Shown here in pieces: positions 8,709-16,991 of a stretch of 36,003 nucleotides of DNA (position 1 is the stretch's first letter; every line of letters begins with the position of its first letter). The notes under the pieces were generated by a model. It was not told the origin of the DNA. It did no database searches and saw only the letters and a list, made by a program, of their open reading frames with translations. A program made the translations under genes and the position numbers. Source of the stretch: Verrucomicrobia bacterium 12-59-8 (GTDB lineage: Bacteria > Verrucomicrobiota > Verrucomicrobiae > Verrucomicrobiales > Verrucomicrobiaceae); the NCBI GenBank assembly GCA_002279765.1, contig NCCR01000079.1, positions 31,374 through 67,376 of the forward strand, written 5' to 3'.

Positions 8709-10430
8709 ATGACCACTGCATCCGCCACCAGTCTGCTGGCCCGTGCCCACGGGCGCATGCTGCGGCACAAGCTGCGCTTTGGCCTGCGTGAAAACAAGCT
8801 GCTCAGTCTGACAGTTGGCGCGTTCCTCGGGCTGTACAGCCTCTCAGCTTACCTGCTGGTGGGTCGTGGTCTGGAGTTCATAATGAAGCTGCCCTTGATC
8901 GGCCCGCTGCTCACGGAGCGGCTGGTGTTTTTGCTCTTCTTTTTCTTCTTCGTGATGCTGATCATCTCCAATGCCACCATCACCGGCATGAGCCTGTTCC
9001 GGCGGAAGGACATGGAATGGCAGATCGCGCTGCCGCTGCCGCCGCGCAGCCTCGTACTGTGGAAGACCCTGGAGGGTATGCTCCTGGCCAGTTGGGGACT
9101 GCTGCTTCTCTGCACCCCCATCCTTCTTGCCCTGGCGCAGACCTACAAGGCGGATGCGAAATTCATGTTCATCGTCCTGCCCGCGCTGCTGGCTTTGGTG
9201 ATGATTGCTGCGAATGTTTCGACCTGGCTGCTGATCGCCCTGGTGCTCTGGGCCCGCCGCTGGATGTGGAAGCCGGTGCTCGCCGTCCTTGCACTGCTGC
9301 TGATCCAGACCCTGCCCTTCTGGCACTCCAGCGTTGAGACTCTGAACTCGGGTGATCTAAGCGCGAGTCTGAACCAGATCCTCCGGCACACGGAGATCTG
9401 CATGCATCCGCTGCTGCCCAGCTCGTGGATGGCGGAAACGATTCAGGCCGCCGGACGCGGCATCTTTGAGCGCACCCTGTTCTTCAATCTTGTGCTCCTG
9501 GCCAATGCGCTGATGAGCATCCTGATCACGACCCAGATTGCGAGCCGCTATTATTATCCCGCCTGGAACCGCATCATGAGTGCGGCTCCAGGAACAGGCC
9601 GCAAACTCAAAGCCCCCGTGTCCCGTACCAAACCCGGACGCCTGAGCCAGTGGCTGCGGCGGGCGCTGGCGCTGGACCGGGCCTCCTTTGCCCTGCTGGT
9701 TAAGGAAGTCCGCACATTTATACGAGAACCCGTGCAGTGGGGGCAGTCGGCGATCATTTTTGGCCTGCTGCTGATCTACTCCATGAACCTGCGCAAACTG
9801 GGCTACGACCTGCAAAGTCCGTTTTGGATCACCATCGTGAGTCATTTGAACCTGCTGGTCTGCTGCCTGGCACTCTCAACACTGACGACCCGTTTCATCT
9901 ACCCGCAGTTCAGCCTGGAGGGGCAGCGGTTGTGGATTCTCGGACTCTCCCCTTTGCCACTGCACCGTGTGCTGGCCTTGAAGCTGCGCCTCAGCGCCAG
10001 TGTGCTGGGGCTTGTCATGGTGACGCTGGTCGTAGTCTCCGGCGTGTCTCTGGGGCTGCCGGGACAGCGCATTCTCTTTTTCAGCGCTTCGATTCTCCTG
10101 CTTAGCTACGGGCTGACCTCGCTGGCGCTGTCCCTCGGGGCTCTGGTGCCCAACTTCCGAGAGTCGAATCCGGCGCGCATTGTCTCCGGCTTTGGCGGCA
10201 CGGTCTGCCTGATCGCCAGCTTCGTGTACATCGTGGGAGGGATGGTTCTACTGTTGATTCCCTCCTGGCAGAATCTCCGGCAAAATGCCGTAGCCATGGT
10301 AGGGTATAACGGCAGGATCGAGCTGGCCGCCCTGGGTGGACTGGCTGTGCTGACCGTGGTTTTTGGCGGCATTCCTTATTTTTTTGCCAAACGGCAGACG
10401 AAAAATCTGGAATATTTAAGGCATCTGTAG
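8709..10430 (+). CDS. Polytopic membrane protein, ABC-2-type exporter permease-like
   Basis: A 573-residue protein with about a dozen hydrophobic segments in two halves, separated by a hydrophilic basic linker around residues 295-320. The N-terminal cytoplasmic segment is basic. After the second membrane segment, FRRKDMEWQIALPLPPRSLVLWK (about 97-119) matches the pattern of ABC-2/ABC exporter permeases, where a short amphipathic stretch with a 'xLPxxxxxxxxxK' look precedes the third helix. The second half repeats the idea at LEGQRLWILGLSPLPLHRVLALK. No ATPase gene is next to it, so the partner would be elsewhere. The substrate is unknown. The start at ATG 8709 has GAGG only a few bases upstream, too close for a good ribosome site. 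Confidence 0.55.
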   Translation: MTTASATSLLARAHGRMLRHKLRFGLRENKLLSLTVGAFLGLYSLSAYLLVGRGLEFIMKLPLIGPLLTERLVFLLFFFFFVMLIISNATITGMSLFRRKDMEWQIALPLPPRSLVLWKTLEGMLLASWGLLLLCTPILLALAQTYKADAKFMFIVLPALLALVMIAANVSTWLLIALVLWARRWMWKPVLAVLALLLIQTLPFWHSSVETLNSGDLSASLNQILRHTEICMHPLLPSSWMAETIQAAGRGIFERTLFFNLVLLANALMSILITTQIASRYYYPAWNRIMSAAPGTGRKLKAPVSRTKPGRLSQWLRRALALDRASFALLVKEVRTFIREPVQWGQSAIIFGLLLIYSMNLRKLGYDLQSPFWITIVSHLNLLVCCLALSTLTTRFIYPQFSLEGQRLWILGLSPLPLHRVLALKLRLSASVLGLVMVTLVVVSGVSLGLPGQRILFFSASILLLSYGLTSLALSLGALVPNFRESNPARIVSGFGGTVCLIASFVYIVGGMVLLLIPSWQNLRQNAVAMVGYNGRIELAALGGLAVLTVVFGGIPYFFAKRQTKNLEYLRHL

Positions 10431-10437
10431 TATCAGC

Positions 10438-11154
10438 ATGCTGGAAATAATTTCTAGCACTCCCATGATCACTCGTAAAGCACCCGTTCTCGCCTCCTCC
10501 AACGGCCATAATGAGGATAATCTCCTCGTTTTTGAAGATGCTCCCGAATTCATGGACGGTCACGCTGTTGCTACCTCGCTTGAAAATGTCGATTCCAAGG
10601 TGAAGGCCGCACAGGAGCAACTGCTGGAACTCCGTCGGCAGCAGGAAGAAATCGAGCGGCAGAAGCAGCATCTCGAAGCCCTGCGCATCAAGCAGGAGCG
10701 CTTTGTCGCGGGCAAACGCGATCTCCTCGAAAAAATCAGCCGGTCAGCCGGCCTAGTCGAACGTGAGCTTTACGACGCGCAAAAGCGTGTCGAGGAACTC
10801 GCCTCCATCCACGACGAATTCCGCCGTCATCAGGACATTTTGAAGTCGCTCCAGCCCGAGAAATGGCACCGCTCCCAGGTGAGCGAAGAACTCGACAGCG
10901 CACTTGCCGCCATCGACGATGCCGAAGGTGACTACGCCAAGGGCATCCGCCGCTTGCATGCCATGGGACCGCAGGAAGGCGTGTCCGCTGGCGGACCGAT
11001 CAATCTCGATGATGCAAATTCAACGGTGATGCCCTCTTTCATTGGCGCAAATGCCGATGACCTGCAGGCCTGGCTGCGCCGTGGCTTTGCCTTCACGCTG
11101 CCGCTGATGGGCACTGTGCTCGTCGCCATCGTCCTGATTCGCCTGATGTTCTGA
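10438..11154 (+). CDS. Unknown coiled-coil protein with C-terminal membrane anchor
   Basis: I do not recognise a family. The frame has 238 residues from ATG 10438; an in-frame ATG at 10465 (MITRKAP) is an alternative start and neither has a Shine-Dalgarno. Residues about 45-150 are rich in E, K, Q, R and L in heptad-like spacing (QEQLLELRRQQEEIERQKQ), predicting a long coiled coil. A linker follows, then one hydrophobic helix at the very C-terminus (FAFTLPLMGTVLVAIVLIRL), giving a tail-anchored topology with the coiled coil in the cytoplasm. It starts 7 bases after the permease-like gene and ends 25 bases before another small protein with the same anchor plan, so the three probably share a transcript. 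A structural or scaffold role is inference. Confidence 0.7.
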   Translation: MLEIISSTPMITRKAPVLASSNGHNEDNLLVFEDAPEFMDGHAVATSLENVDSKVKAAQEQLLELRRQQEEIERQKQHLEALRIKQERFVAGKRDLLEKISRSAGLVERELYDAQKRVEELASIHDEFRRHQDILKSLQPEKWHRSQVSEELDSALAAIDDAEGDYAKGIRRLHAMGPQEGVSAGGPINLDDANSTVMPSFIGANADDLQAWLRRGFAFTLPLMGTVLVAIVLIRLMF

Positions 11155-11179
11155 TTTGCGACCCCTCACCCTCATCCTT

Positions 11180-11560
11180 ATGGCTCTGTTTTCTGGCAAT
11201 CGCAAAGTCCGCTCACGTCGTCCAAAGCCCGTCCAGGCATTGAAGGAGGAGGCCTCGCCCCAGCGCAAATCACGCAGCCTGAGCAAACGCTCCGATGAGC
11301 TGAACAGCCAGATCCACCGCCTGGAATGTTTCATCACAGCGGCTCCGCGTATTGAACGTCAGCGCCGCTTGGCAAACGTGAACATGGTGCCCCCCATGGA
11401 GCTTTCGTCCCCTGCCCCGCGTCACCGCCGCGTACCCATCGCCAAACAACGCGCCCGTCGTAGCGAGCGTCTGCGCATGTTCACCGAAGGCATGCTTGTC
11501 CTCGGCTCCATTGCCGCCGTTGTTGGATGGCTGAATCAGTGGTTCCATTTCTGGAGCTGA
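11180..11560 (+). CDS. Unknown small basic protein with C-terminal membrane segment
   Basis: Not recognised. The 126-residue frame from ATG 11180 (MALFSGNRKVRSRRPKP) is preferred; a TTG at 11156 would add eight residues but starts 2 bases after the upstream stop. The N-terminal two-thirds is very basic (many R and K), with a short helical stretch KRSDELNSQIHRLECFI. It ends with a hydrophobic segment (MLVLGSIAAVVGWLNQWFHF), so it is probably anchored at its C-terminus. The coding-like base use and tight spacing after the coiled-coil gene support a real gene. The shared tail-anchor layout with that neighbour suggests a joint function, possibly nucleic-acid or envelope related; this is only inference. 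Confidence 0.62.
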   Translation: MALFSGNRKVRSRRPKPVQALKEEASPQRKSRSLSKRSDELNSQIHRLECFITAAPRIERQRRLANVNMVPPMELSSPAPRHRRVPIAKQRARRSERLRMFTEGMLVLGSIAAVVGWLNQWFHFWS

Positions 11561-11590
11561 GCCAAAAGGTTACGATTGTTGGCAATAGTT

Positions 11591-11621
11591 TCCGAATCAG
11601 CGGCACAGCCGCTTCATCGGA
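11591..11621. terminator. Hairpin between convergent genes
   Basis: TCCGA and AGCGGC pair with GCCGCT and TCGGA around an ACA loop, with a symmetric 3-base internal loop. It lies between the end of the small plus-strand unknown gene and the end of sucD on the minus strand. There is no T-tract, so its terminator role is likely but not certain. Confidence 0.45.
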
Positions 11622-11644
11622 TTGCAAACTACCGTCAACTCAAC

Positions 11645-12553
11645 TCACGCCTTGCCCCAGCACTTCAGCAGCGTCGTGGCCATGTCGGCAGGTGAGTCGG
11701 AAACGGCGATGCCACATTCGGCGAGGATCTTCTTCTTGGCAGCAGCGGTGTCGTCTGCGCCGCCGATGATGGCACCAGCGTGGCCCATGCGACGTCCAGG
11801 AGGTGCCGTGGCTCCGGCGATGAAGGCAGCGATCGGCTTTTTGCAGTTGTCCTTGGCCCAGAGTCCGGCTTCGACTTCGGCATTGCCGCCGATTTCGCCA
11901 ATCATGATGATGGCTTCGGTCTCAGGATCATCGTTGAACATCTTGAGTACGTCGAGGTGGTTGGTGCCGTTCACCGGGTCACCGCCGATGCCGACGCAGG
12001 TGCTCTGGCCATAACCACGCGTGGTGAGCTGCCAGACGGCTTCATAGGTGAGCGTGCCGGAACGACTGACCACACCGACGTTGCCACGCTTGTGAATGTA
12101 CCCTGGGGCGATACCGATACGGCAGCCGCCATGCGATTTGTCGCCGAAGCCCGGAGTCACAAGGCCAGGGCAGTTCGGGCCGATGAGGCGGGTCTTGCTG
12201 CCTTTCATGGCGGCCTTGACCTTGATCATGTCATTGACTGGAATGCCTTCGGTGATCGCCACCACGAGAGCGAGCCCGGCATCCACGCCTTCGAGGATCG
12301 CATCCGCTGCGAATGGAGGCGGTACAAAGATCACGCTCACAGTCGCGCCGGTTTCACGGGCGGCTTCGGCGACGGTGTCATACACCGGCACTTTCTTGCC
12401 GGCGTGTTCGAAAATCTGACCACCTTTGCCCGGCGTCACACCCGCCACGAGCTGCGTACCGTATTCGATGGAAGCCTTCGCATGGCGCGAACCGAAATCT
12501 CCAGTGATGCCTTGAACAAGAATGCGGGTGTCGGTTTCAACAAGAATAGCCAT
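11645..12553 (-). CDS. sucD: Succinate-CoA ligase, alpha subunit
   Basis: A 302-residue protein: N-terminal CoA-binding Rossmann domain ([15 protein letters not shown], 11-25; TPGKGG, 40-45) and C-terminal ligase domain. The active-site His that is phosphorylated is H258 in [19 protein letters not shown] (125-130), SRSGTLTYE (163-171) and [10 protein letters not shown] (188-197) are family hallmarks. With the beta subunit it interconverts succinyl-CoA and succinate in the TCA cycle, forming ATP or GTP. It is slightly longer than the E. coli protein, with extra residues around [10 protein letters not shown] (135-144). sucC is not adjacent, which is unusual since the two are commonly paired. 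ATG at 12551-12553 lacks a Shine-Dalgarno, and a run of eight G lies 23 bases upstream. Confidence 0.97.
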   Translation of the reverse strand: MAILVETDTRILVQGITGDFGSRHAKASIEYGTQLVAGVTPGKGGQIFEHAGKKVPVYDTVAEAARETGATVSVIFVPPPFAADAILEGVDAGLALVVAITEGIPVNDMIKVKAAMKGSKTRLIGPNCPGLVTPGFGDKSHGGCRIGIAPGYIHKRGNVGVVSRSGTLTYEAVWQLTTRGYGQSTCVGIGGDPVNGTNHLDVLKMFNDDPETEAIIMIGEIGGNAEVEAGLWAKDNCKKPIAAFIAGATAPPGRRMGHAGAIIGGADDTAAAKKKILAECGIAVSDSPADMATTLLKCWGKA

Positions 12554-12643
12554 CGGGATGATTCGGTAAAAGTTTGGGGGGGGCGTGAACGCACCGCATC
12601 ATAGAAGTGTGCTTCGCTGCGTCAAGGCGGCGGCGGAATAATC

Positions 12644-13012
12644 TCAGAACAAGCGCCCGAGTTTCGGCAGAAAGACCACCAATCCCACTCCCAGCGCCGC
12701 AAGCGCCGCAGCCAGCACCGCCCCTGCGGCTGCGTCCTTCACCAGGCGGATGGGCTCCTCACGTTCCTTGCTCACACGATCTGCCAGCACTTCGAGCGCC
12801 GTGTTCAGCAGTTCCGCAGCCCACACCAGACCGATGGCCAGCAGCACCACGCACCATTCCCAGTCTGCAATCTGCAGCCAGATGCCAAAGACTCCCGCAA
12901 GCACCGTGGCGGTGGCATGCACTTGCAGATTGCGCTGTGTTTTCAGCGCCCATGCCATTCCCGACAGCGCAGGACCAAAACTGTGGAGCACCATGGCAAG
13001 CCAGCGGAACAT
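12644..13012 (-). CDS. dgkA: Diacylglycerol/undecaprenol kinase, DgkA family
   Basis: A 122-residue small integral membrane kinase from ATG at 13010-13012 (MFRWLAMVL); a TTG two codons upstream is possible. The family signature is present: E67-L-L-N70-T-A-L-E74 with D78, then VKDAAAGAVL (91-100). Three hydrophobic helices match the DgkA topology. These enzymes phosphorylate diacylglycerol or undecaprenol with ATP at the inner membrane, recycling lipid by-products or feeding undecaprenyl phosphate to wall synthesis; outside Proteobacteria the substrate is often undecaprenol, and sequence alone does not decide. It starts 14 bases after the stop of the upstream secreted-protein gene on the same strand, so co-transcription is likely. 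Confidence 0.9.
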   Translation of the reverse strand: MFRWLAMVLHSFGPALSGMAWALKTQRNLQVHATATVLAGVFGIWLQIADWEWCVVLLAIGLVWAAELLNTALEVLADRVSKEREEPIRLVKDAAAGAVLAAALAALGVGLVVFLPKLGRLF

Positions 13013-13026
13013 GCGCAATGATTCGG

Positions 13027-14097
13027 CTATTGCACACCGCTAGGTTTCTCCACCGGTTCTGCGGTGGGCTCAGACACGCTTTTGACCAGTTCGCGGAAAT
13101 TCTTCAGCCACTCCATGGCGTCCGGGTGGTTCGGGTACGTCTGGATCACCTTGAGCATGTCTGCCAGTGCATTGACCGGAATGATGTTGTTGCCGACGAG
13201 ATAGTTGTTCTTGTCCCACAGCATGCGCGGCCCGGCATCCTTGCTGTATTCAGCAAACTCGGTCTCGCTCAGCAGGGCTTTGCGCATGGCCACTTCGGCA
13301 TTGATGCGGGCATCCCACTGGGCAGGCAGCTCCGTCGGCTTCTCCGCGAGGTAATAGGGGAAAATGATTTGGGAATAAATACCCTTCACGCTCAGCGGCT
13401 GATATTCCCACTCCTCACGTTTCAGAAAATCTTCCAGCGAATAGGCCTTGGCAAACTCGGACTCCGCCACGGACTGCCGCAGGGTGCCCAGAATGTCTCC
13501 CGCAGGCACATTGGCACCGCCACCGCCGCCCCCCCTGCGACCGCCTTTGGCATCCTTGTCCGTAACCGCCCCCGAGGCCGAGTGAACCGTGGTGCCTTGA
13601 ATGGTGGAAATCGCCTTGCCCAAAAACGCCTGCAATGACGCTACGATCTGTGCCATTTTTTTCTGCTCATCAATCTCCTGCGCCTGGATCGTCAGAACGA
13701 GGTACTCCAGTTGCAGCGACAGTGCCCGCTTGAAATCCTCGTCCTTCAGCTTCGCCTCGTTTTTATTGCGCCAGTCCATGAAATCCGTCTGCTTCAGGTT
13801 CCTGCGGTCAAAGTGTTCCAGCTTGTAGCAGTCCAGATACAACGCCAGGGCAGCCGCCGGGCTGGCCATGCCTTCACGAAATTTCGCCAAGGCCGCGCCG
13901 AACACCGAGCCCCTGCCCTTGCCGATCTGCGCCTCCACTTTCTCGAGTTCTTTAAGAATGTGCTCCGTCTGAGCCGGGGTCAGGATCACCTTGACCTCGG
14001 GTTTTTCAGGCTCGATGACAGGTGATACCGGCATTTGCGCATTGGCAGGTAATGCCAGCGCAAGGGCCAGCAGAGGCAGGAGGTAAGTCAATTTCAT
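13027..14097 (-). CDS. Unknown secreted protein with Gly-rich linker
   Basis: I do not recognise a family. From ATG at 14095-14097 (MKLTYLLPLLALALALPANA) it is 356 residues with a clear signal peptide cleaved near NAQ; an ATG six codons upstream only adds residues before the signal. The mature part is mostly helical and charged, with LTPAQTEHILKELEKVEAQI near the start. A tract GGRRGGGGGG (about 185-194) separates two halves, and the second half ends in a Pro/Glu-rich tail. No catalytic motif or metal site stands out. It lies directly upstream of dgkA on the same strand. A periplasmic location is well supported; function is open. Confidence 0.75.
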   Translation of the reverse strand: MKLTYLLPLLALALALPANAQMPVSPVIEPEKPEVKVILTPAQTEHILKELEKVEAQIGKGRGSVFGAALAKFREGMASPAAALALYLDCYKLEHFDRRNLKQTDFMDWRNKNEAKLKDEDFKRALSLQLEYLVLTIQAQEIDEQKKMAQIVASLQAFLGKAISTIQGTTVHSASGAVTDKDAKGGRRGGGGGGANVPAGDILGTLRQSVAESEFAKAYSLEDFLKREEWEYQPLSVKGIYSQIIFPYYLAEKPTELPAQWDARINAEVAMRKALLSETEFAEYSKDAGPRMLWDKNNYLVGNNIIPVNALADMLKVIQTYPNHPDAMEWLKNFRELVKSVSEPTAEPVEKPSGVQ

Positions 14098-14243
14098 GGT
14101 CGGGAAAATAAACACGGCAAAACGCGAATAGGAGCACGAAAAATCTTTATCCGCGAAAAATCATCCACTCAACGTTTCAACCTAACACAAACTTGGACTT
14201 GGCTGCACAAAGACAGCGTATATCTCTTCCCACCCCACCGCTT

Positions 14244-14567
14244 ATGACTCGCACCGCTTTCTTTTTCGCCCTCTTTGCCCTCTTCACCGTACCTGCCATG
14301 GCCGGAAACGCCCCAGTCAACTACATCGCTGAAATGACCGGCATGGTCTGCGCCGGCTGCAAAGACCACGTCACGGCATCCTTCACCAAGCTGGACGGCG
14401 TCTCCAAGGTCCAGATTGTTCCTGGCGACAAACCTGGTACGCAAAAAGTCACCGTCACCACCACTTCACCCTCGCTAACGAAGGAGCAGGCCATCGCCGC
14501 GCTGGGCCCCTCCGCCTCGACGTACATCGTCCACGACTGGAAGAAGTCGGAGCAACCGGCCAACTAA
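14244..14567 (+). CDS. Exported heavy-metal-associated (HMA) domain protein
   Basis: A 107-residue protein from ATG 14244 (MTRTAFFFALFALFTVPAMA), with a signal peptide cleaved after AMA; an in-frame TTG at 14193 would put 17 residues before the signal and is unlikely. The mature part is one HMA fold: YIAEMTGMVCAGCKDHV has the metal motif C36-A-G-C39, with the preceding Met of the MxCxxC pattern at M34. The domain normally binds Cu(I) or another soft metal through the two Cys. A periplasmic metal carrier or sensor role is inferred. Its plus-strand promoter must lie in the 146-bp gap shared with the divergent secreted-protein gene. No copper ATPase or CopZ partner is near. Confidence 0.8.
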   Translation: MTRTAFFFALFALFTVPAMAGNAPVNYIAEMTGMVCAGCKDHVTASFTKLDGVSKVQIVPGDKPGTQKVTVTTTSPSLTKEQAIAALGPSASTYIVHDWKKSEQPAN

Positions 14568-14652
14568 GGCCAAAAATCAACGGGCAAAATCGCTTGCCTG
14601 TGCCCACGGTTGCGCCAATATCCGCGCTCTCCTTTTGCGGAGCGAGAAATTT

Positions 14653-14742
14653 GGACAGGTGTCAGAGTGGTCTAATGAGCACGCCTGGAAAGCGTGTGTA
14701 CCTTAATCGGTACCGAGGGTTCGAATCCCTCCCTGTCCGCCA
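14653..14742 (+). tRNA. tRNA-Ser (anticodon GGA)
   Basis: A 90-nt class II tRNA with CCA encoded (14740-14742). Acceptor GGACAGG pairs with CCTGTCC, discriminator G. Anticodon stem CACGC/GCGTG (14680-14684, 14692-14696) encloses CTGGAAA, anticodon GGA at 14687-14689, which reads UCC and UCU. The T-arm is GAGGG-TTCGAAT-CCCTC. A long variable arm with GTACC/GGTAC stem is the mark of tRNA-Ser. Confidence 0.97.
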
Positions 14743-15037
14743 TTCCTCGTTGACGTTAGGAGCAGCAACTTGCCCGCCGTAGTTCACAGAGCGCAGGTAG
14801 GACATCCTCTTCTCCACGGCTTCGTCGTCCTAAAGCCATCCAAGCAGCAGCAGAAGGAAAGCCACGCATCGTCCAGTGTTCAGCCTGCGCCCTAGCCGCA
14901 GGCACACAGACGAGCCCAAGCTGCTTGCTGCCTTAGGTTCAGCCTTTCTGGTGGCAAGGCTGGAAATCTCGGACCGCTGACAAGCCACAGACCGGCCTCC
15001 GATGAGGAACGTCGGCAAACAACAATACTTGCGGGGG
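14743..15037. other. Gene-free gap between tRNA-Ser and glyQS
   Basis: No convincing gene. A 71-codon minus-strand frame (14830-15045) has no family features, and the next 25 or so codons after its stop (SYLRSVNYGG region, about 14750-14825 read on minus) look protein-like but have no start and no recognised family. No copy of the tRNA 3' end is seen, so there is no sign of an integration site. Confidence 0.5.
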
Positions 15038-15054
15038 GGGATCAACCTGATCCC
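15038..15054 (-). terminator. Hairpin just past the glyQS stop
   Basis: GGGATCA and TGATCCC form a perfect 7-bp stem with a 3-base loop, 8 bases past the glyQS stop on the minus strand. It abuts a run of eight G (15033-15040, C on the glyQS sense strand) rather than T, so terminator function is plausible but not certain. Confidence 0.4.
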
Positions 15055-15061
15055 TCAGCCC

Positions 15062-16833
15062 TTACGATACCAGCGGCAGCAGCTTGCCGAGGAGTTCGCC
15101 GATCTTCACGCGCTCCTGTTCGCCGCTGTCGCGGTAGCGCAGGGTGACGGTGTCCAGGAGTTCGGGGCCTTTTTCGCCAAGGGAGTCGAAGTCGATTGTC
15201 ACACCGAACGGCGTGCCGACTTCGTCCTGACGGGCGTAGCGGCGGCCGATGGAGGCGGTTTCGTCGTAGAAGCAGTTCATGTGCTTCTTGAGCAGTGCAT
15301 AGACCTCACGCGCCTTGGCGACGAGTTCGGGCTTGTTCTTGAGCAGCGGGAAGACACCGACCTTGATCGGGGCCACACGCGGATGCAGATGCAGGACGGT
15401 GATGATCTCCTTCTTGCCCTTTTCATCCACCTTTTCGGTTTCAGAGAAAGCCTTGGCGAGCACGGCAAGTGCCATGCGATCAAGACCAGCGGAAGGTTCG
15501 ATGACGTGAGGCACGTAGCTGCCTTTGAAGAGGCGCTCGAACCAAGCACGCACAGCAGCCTCGGACATCGGAGCGCCCTTGGTCTTGGCAGCTTCAACAG
15601 CGAGACGCTTCTGAATGAGGGCTTCCTTCTGTTCGTCGGTAAGCTTGGCAGCAGCGGTCTTGAGTTCTTCGTCGAAGATTTCCTGGGACTTCGTGCTGGC
15701 GTTTTGATGCGCGGACAAATCGAAGTCGCCACGGGCGGCGATGCCTTCGAGTTCTTCGGTGCCGAAGGGGAATTCGCAGAGGATGTCCACGCATAGTGGG
15801 CGAGGTCGTCGGAGGTCTGCCAGTAGTATTCCAGCACGTCGCCGAGGCCGATGCCTTCATAGAACTTGGTGCGTTGATCGACCCAATAACGGTGCCACAT
15901 CTGCCAGCCCCAATTGGGCTTGGGCTCGCTGAGGTCTGCGCCTTCGACCCACGGGGCGACTTCGCCGCTGATGATCTCGACGGCTTCGTCGGGCTTGATG
16001 AAGAACTCGAGTTCCATCTGCTCAAACTCGCGGCTGCGGAAGGTGAAATTCTTCGGTGTGACCTCGTTGCGGAAGGCCTTGCCGATCTGGCCGATGCCGA
16101 AGGGCACCTTCACGCGGCTGGAGTCGAAGACGTTCTTGAACTGCGCGAAGATGGCCTGCGCGGTTTCGGGGCGCAGGTAGGTGACGTCGGCCTCGGTCGC
16201 TGTTGGGCCGAGGTAGGTCTTGAGCATGAGGTTGAAAGGGCGCGCCTCGCCAAGAGCACCGCCGGTTTCCGGGTGGAAATCAACGCTGCCATTCACGGCA
16301 TCGATCTTCTCTTCATTGAGCAGTTCGATCTCCTCGGGCTTGCCTGCGGATTCACCGGCGTTCTGAGCGATCAAGGAGCGGATGCGTTTGCGGAAGCTTT
16401 CGATGTGCTCGCCATTCTTCATCAAGGCGGACACCACGCGGTCCCAGCGCCAGCCGGTGGGGGAAGTGGCGCCGCTGTATTTCATGACGACGCCGTCCTG
16501 CGGCTCCACATGGTCAGCGCGCACGCGCTTGTTGGTCAGCGAGCACTCACGCATGAGATCGGCAAAGGTGTCCACGTGGCCGCTGGCCTTCCAGATGGCC
16601 GGGTTCATGAGGATGCTGGCGTCCAGGCCGAGAACGTCCTCACGCTCGCGGGTCATGGTGTTCCACCAAGCGCTGCGCAGATTGCGCTTCAGCTCCGCAC
16701 CCAGCGGGCCGTAGTCCCACACGCCGCCGCAGCCGCCGTAGATTTCGCTGCTTTGATAGATGAAGCCGCGGCGCTTGCAGAGGGAAACGATCTTCTCCAT
16801 TTGCGCGATAGAGTTCTTGGCGTCGGTGGACAT
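15062..16833 (-). pseudogene. glyQS: Glycyl-tRNA synthetase (alpha2 class II type) with apparent frameshift
   Basis: The homodimeric type of glycine-tRNA ligase, charging tRNA-Gly with ATP. Start is ATG 16831-16833 (MSTDAKNS); residues 1-347 run to 15793, with GGVWDYGPLG near the N-terminus, YLRPETAQ, and class II motif 2 (GKAFRNEV... REFEQMELEFF). The second part, to the stop at 15062, carries CEFPFGTEELEGIA, motif 3 (EPSAGLDRMALAVL) and the anticodon-binding domain. The two parts are in different frames, joined at 15791-15792. The family reads LAHYAKACVDI here; the sequence has HYA directly followed by VDI out of frame, as if 10 bases between two GC(G) copies were lost. Otherwise the protein is intact, so a sequencing or assembly error is likely in this normally essential gene; a true lesion would need a second copy. 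Confidence 0.9.
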
Positions 16834-16991
16834 GGTAGGTAGGACGATTGAGTGGATGAGGTGTGCCGAATGACTGGACTGCCACCGGCTAGGGGGGCGC
16901 GAAAGGAGCACCTGCCAGCGCTCGGTGCAACGCATTTCAAGGGAAGACGGAGGGGGTGAAGTCGTCCTCGACCATGGCGCATCGCATCACC
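16834..16991. other. glyQS upstream region before the repeat array
   Basis: A non-coding stretch separating the glyQS start from the hairpin array; it should hold the glyQS promoter, but I see no clear -35/-10 pair or T-box-like structure. Confidence 0.4.

Noticed and set aside
12607..13638. 343-codon plus-strand frame across dgkA and the secreted-protein gene
   Set aside because: Overlaps two supported genes on the other strand and has no signal or motif.
14653..15061. tRNA-Ser as an integration site for a mobile island
   Set aside because: No integrase and no repeated copy of the tRNA 3' end found in the window.
15796..16842. 348-codon plus-strand frame opposite glyQS
   Set aside because: Antisense shadow of conserved synthetase codons; no recognisable domain.
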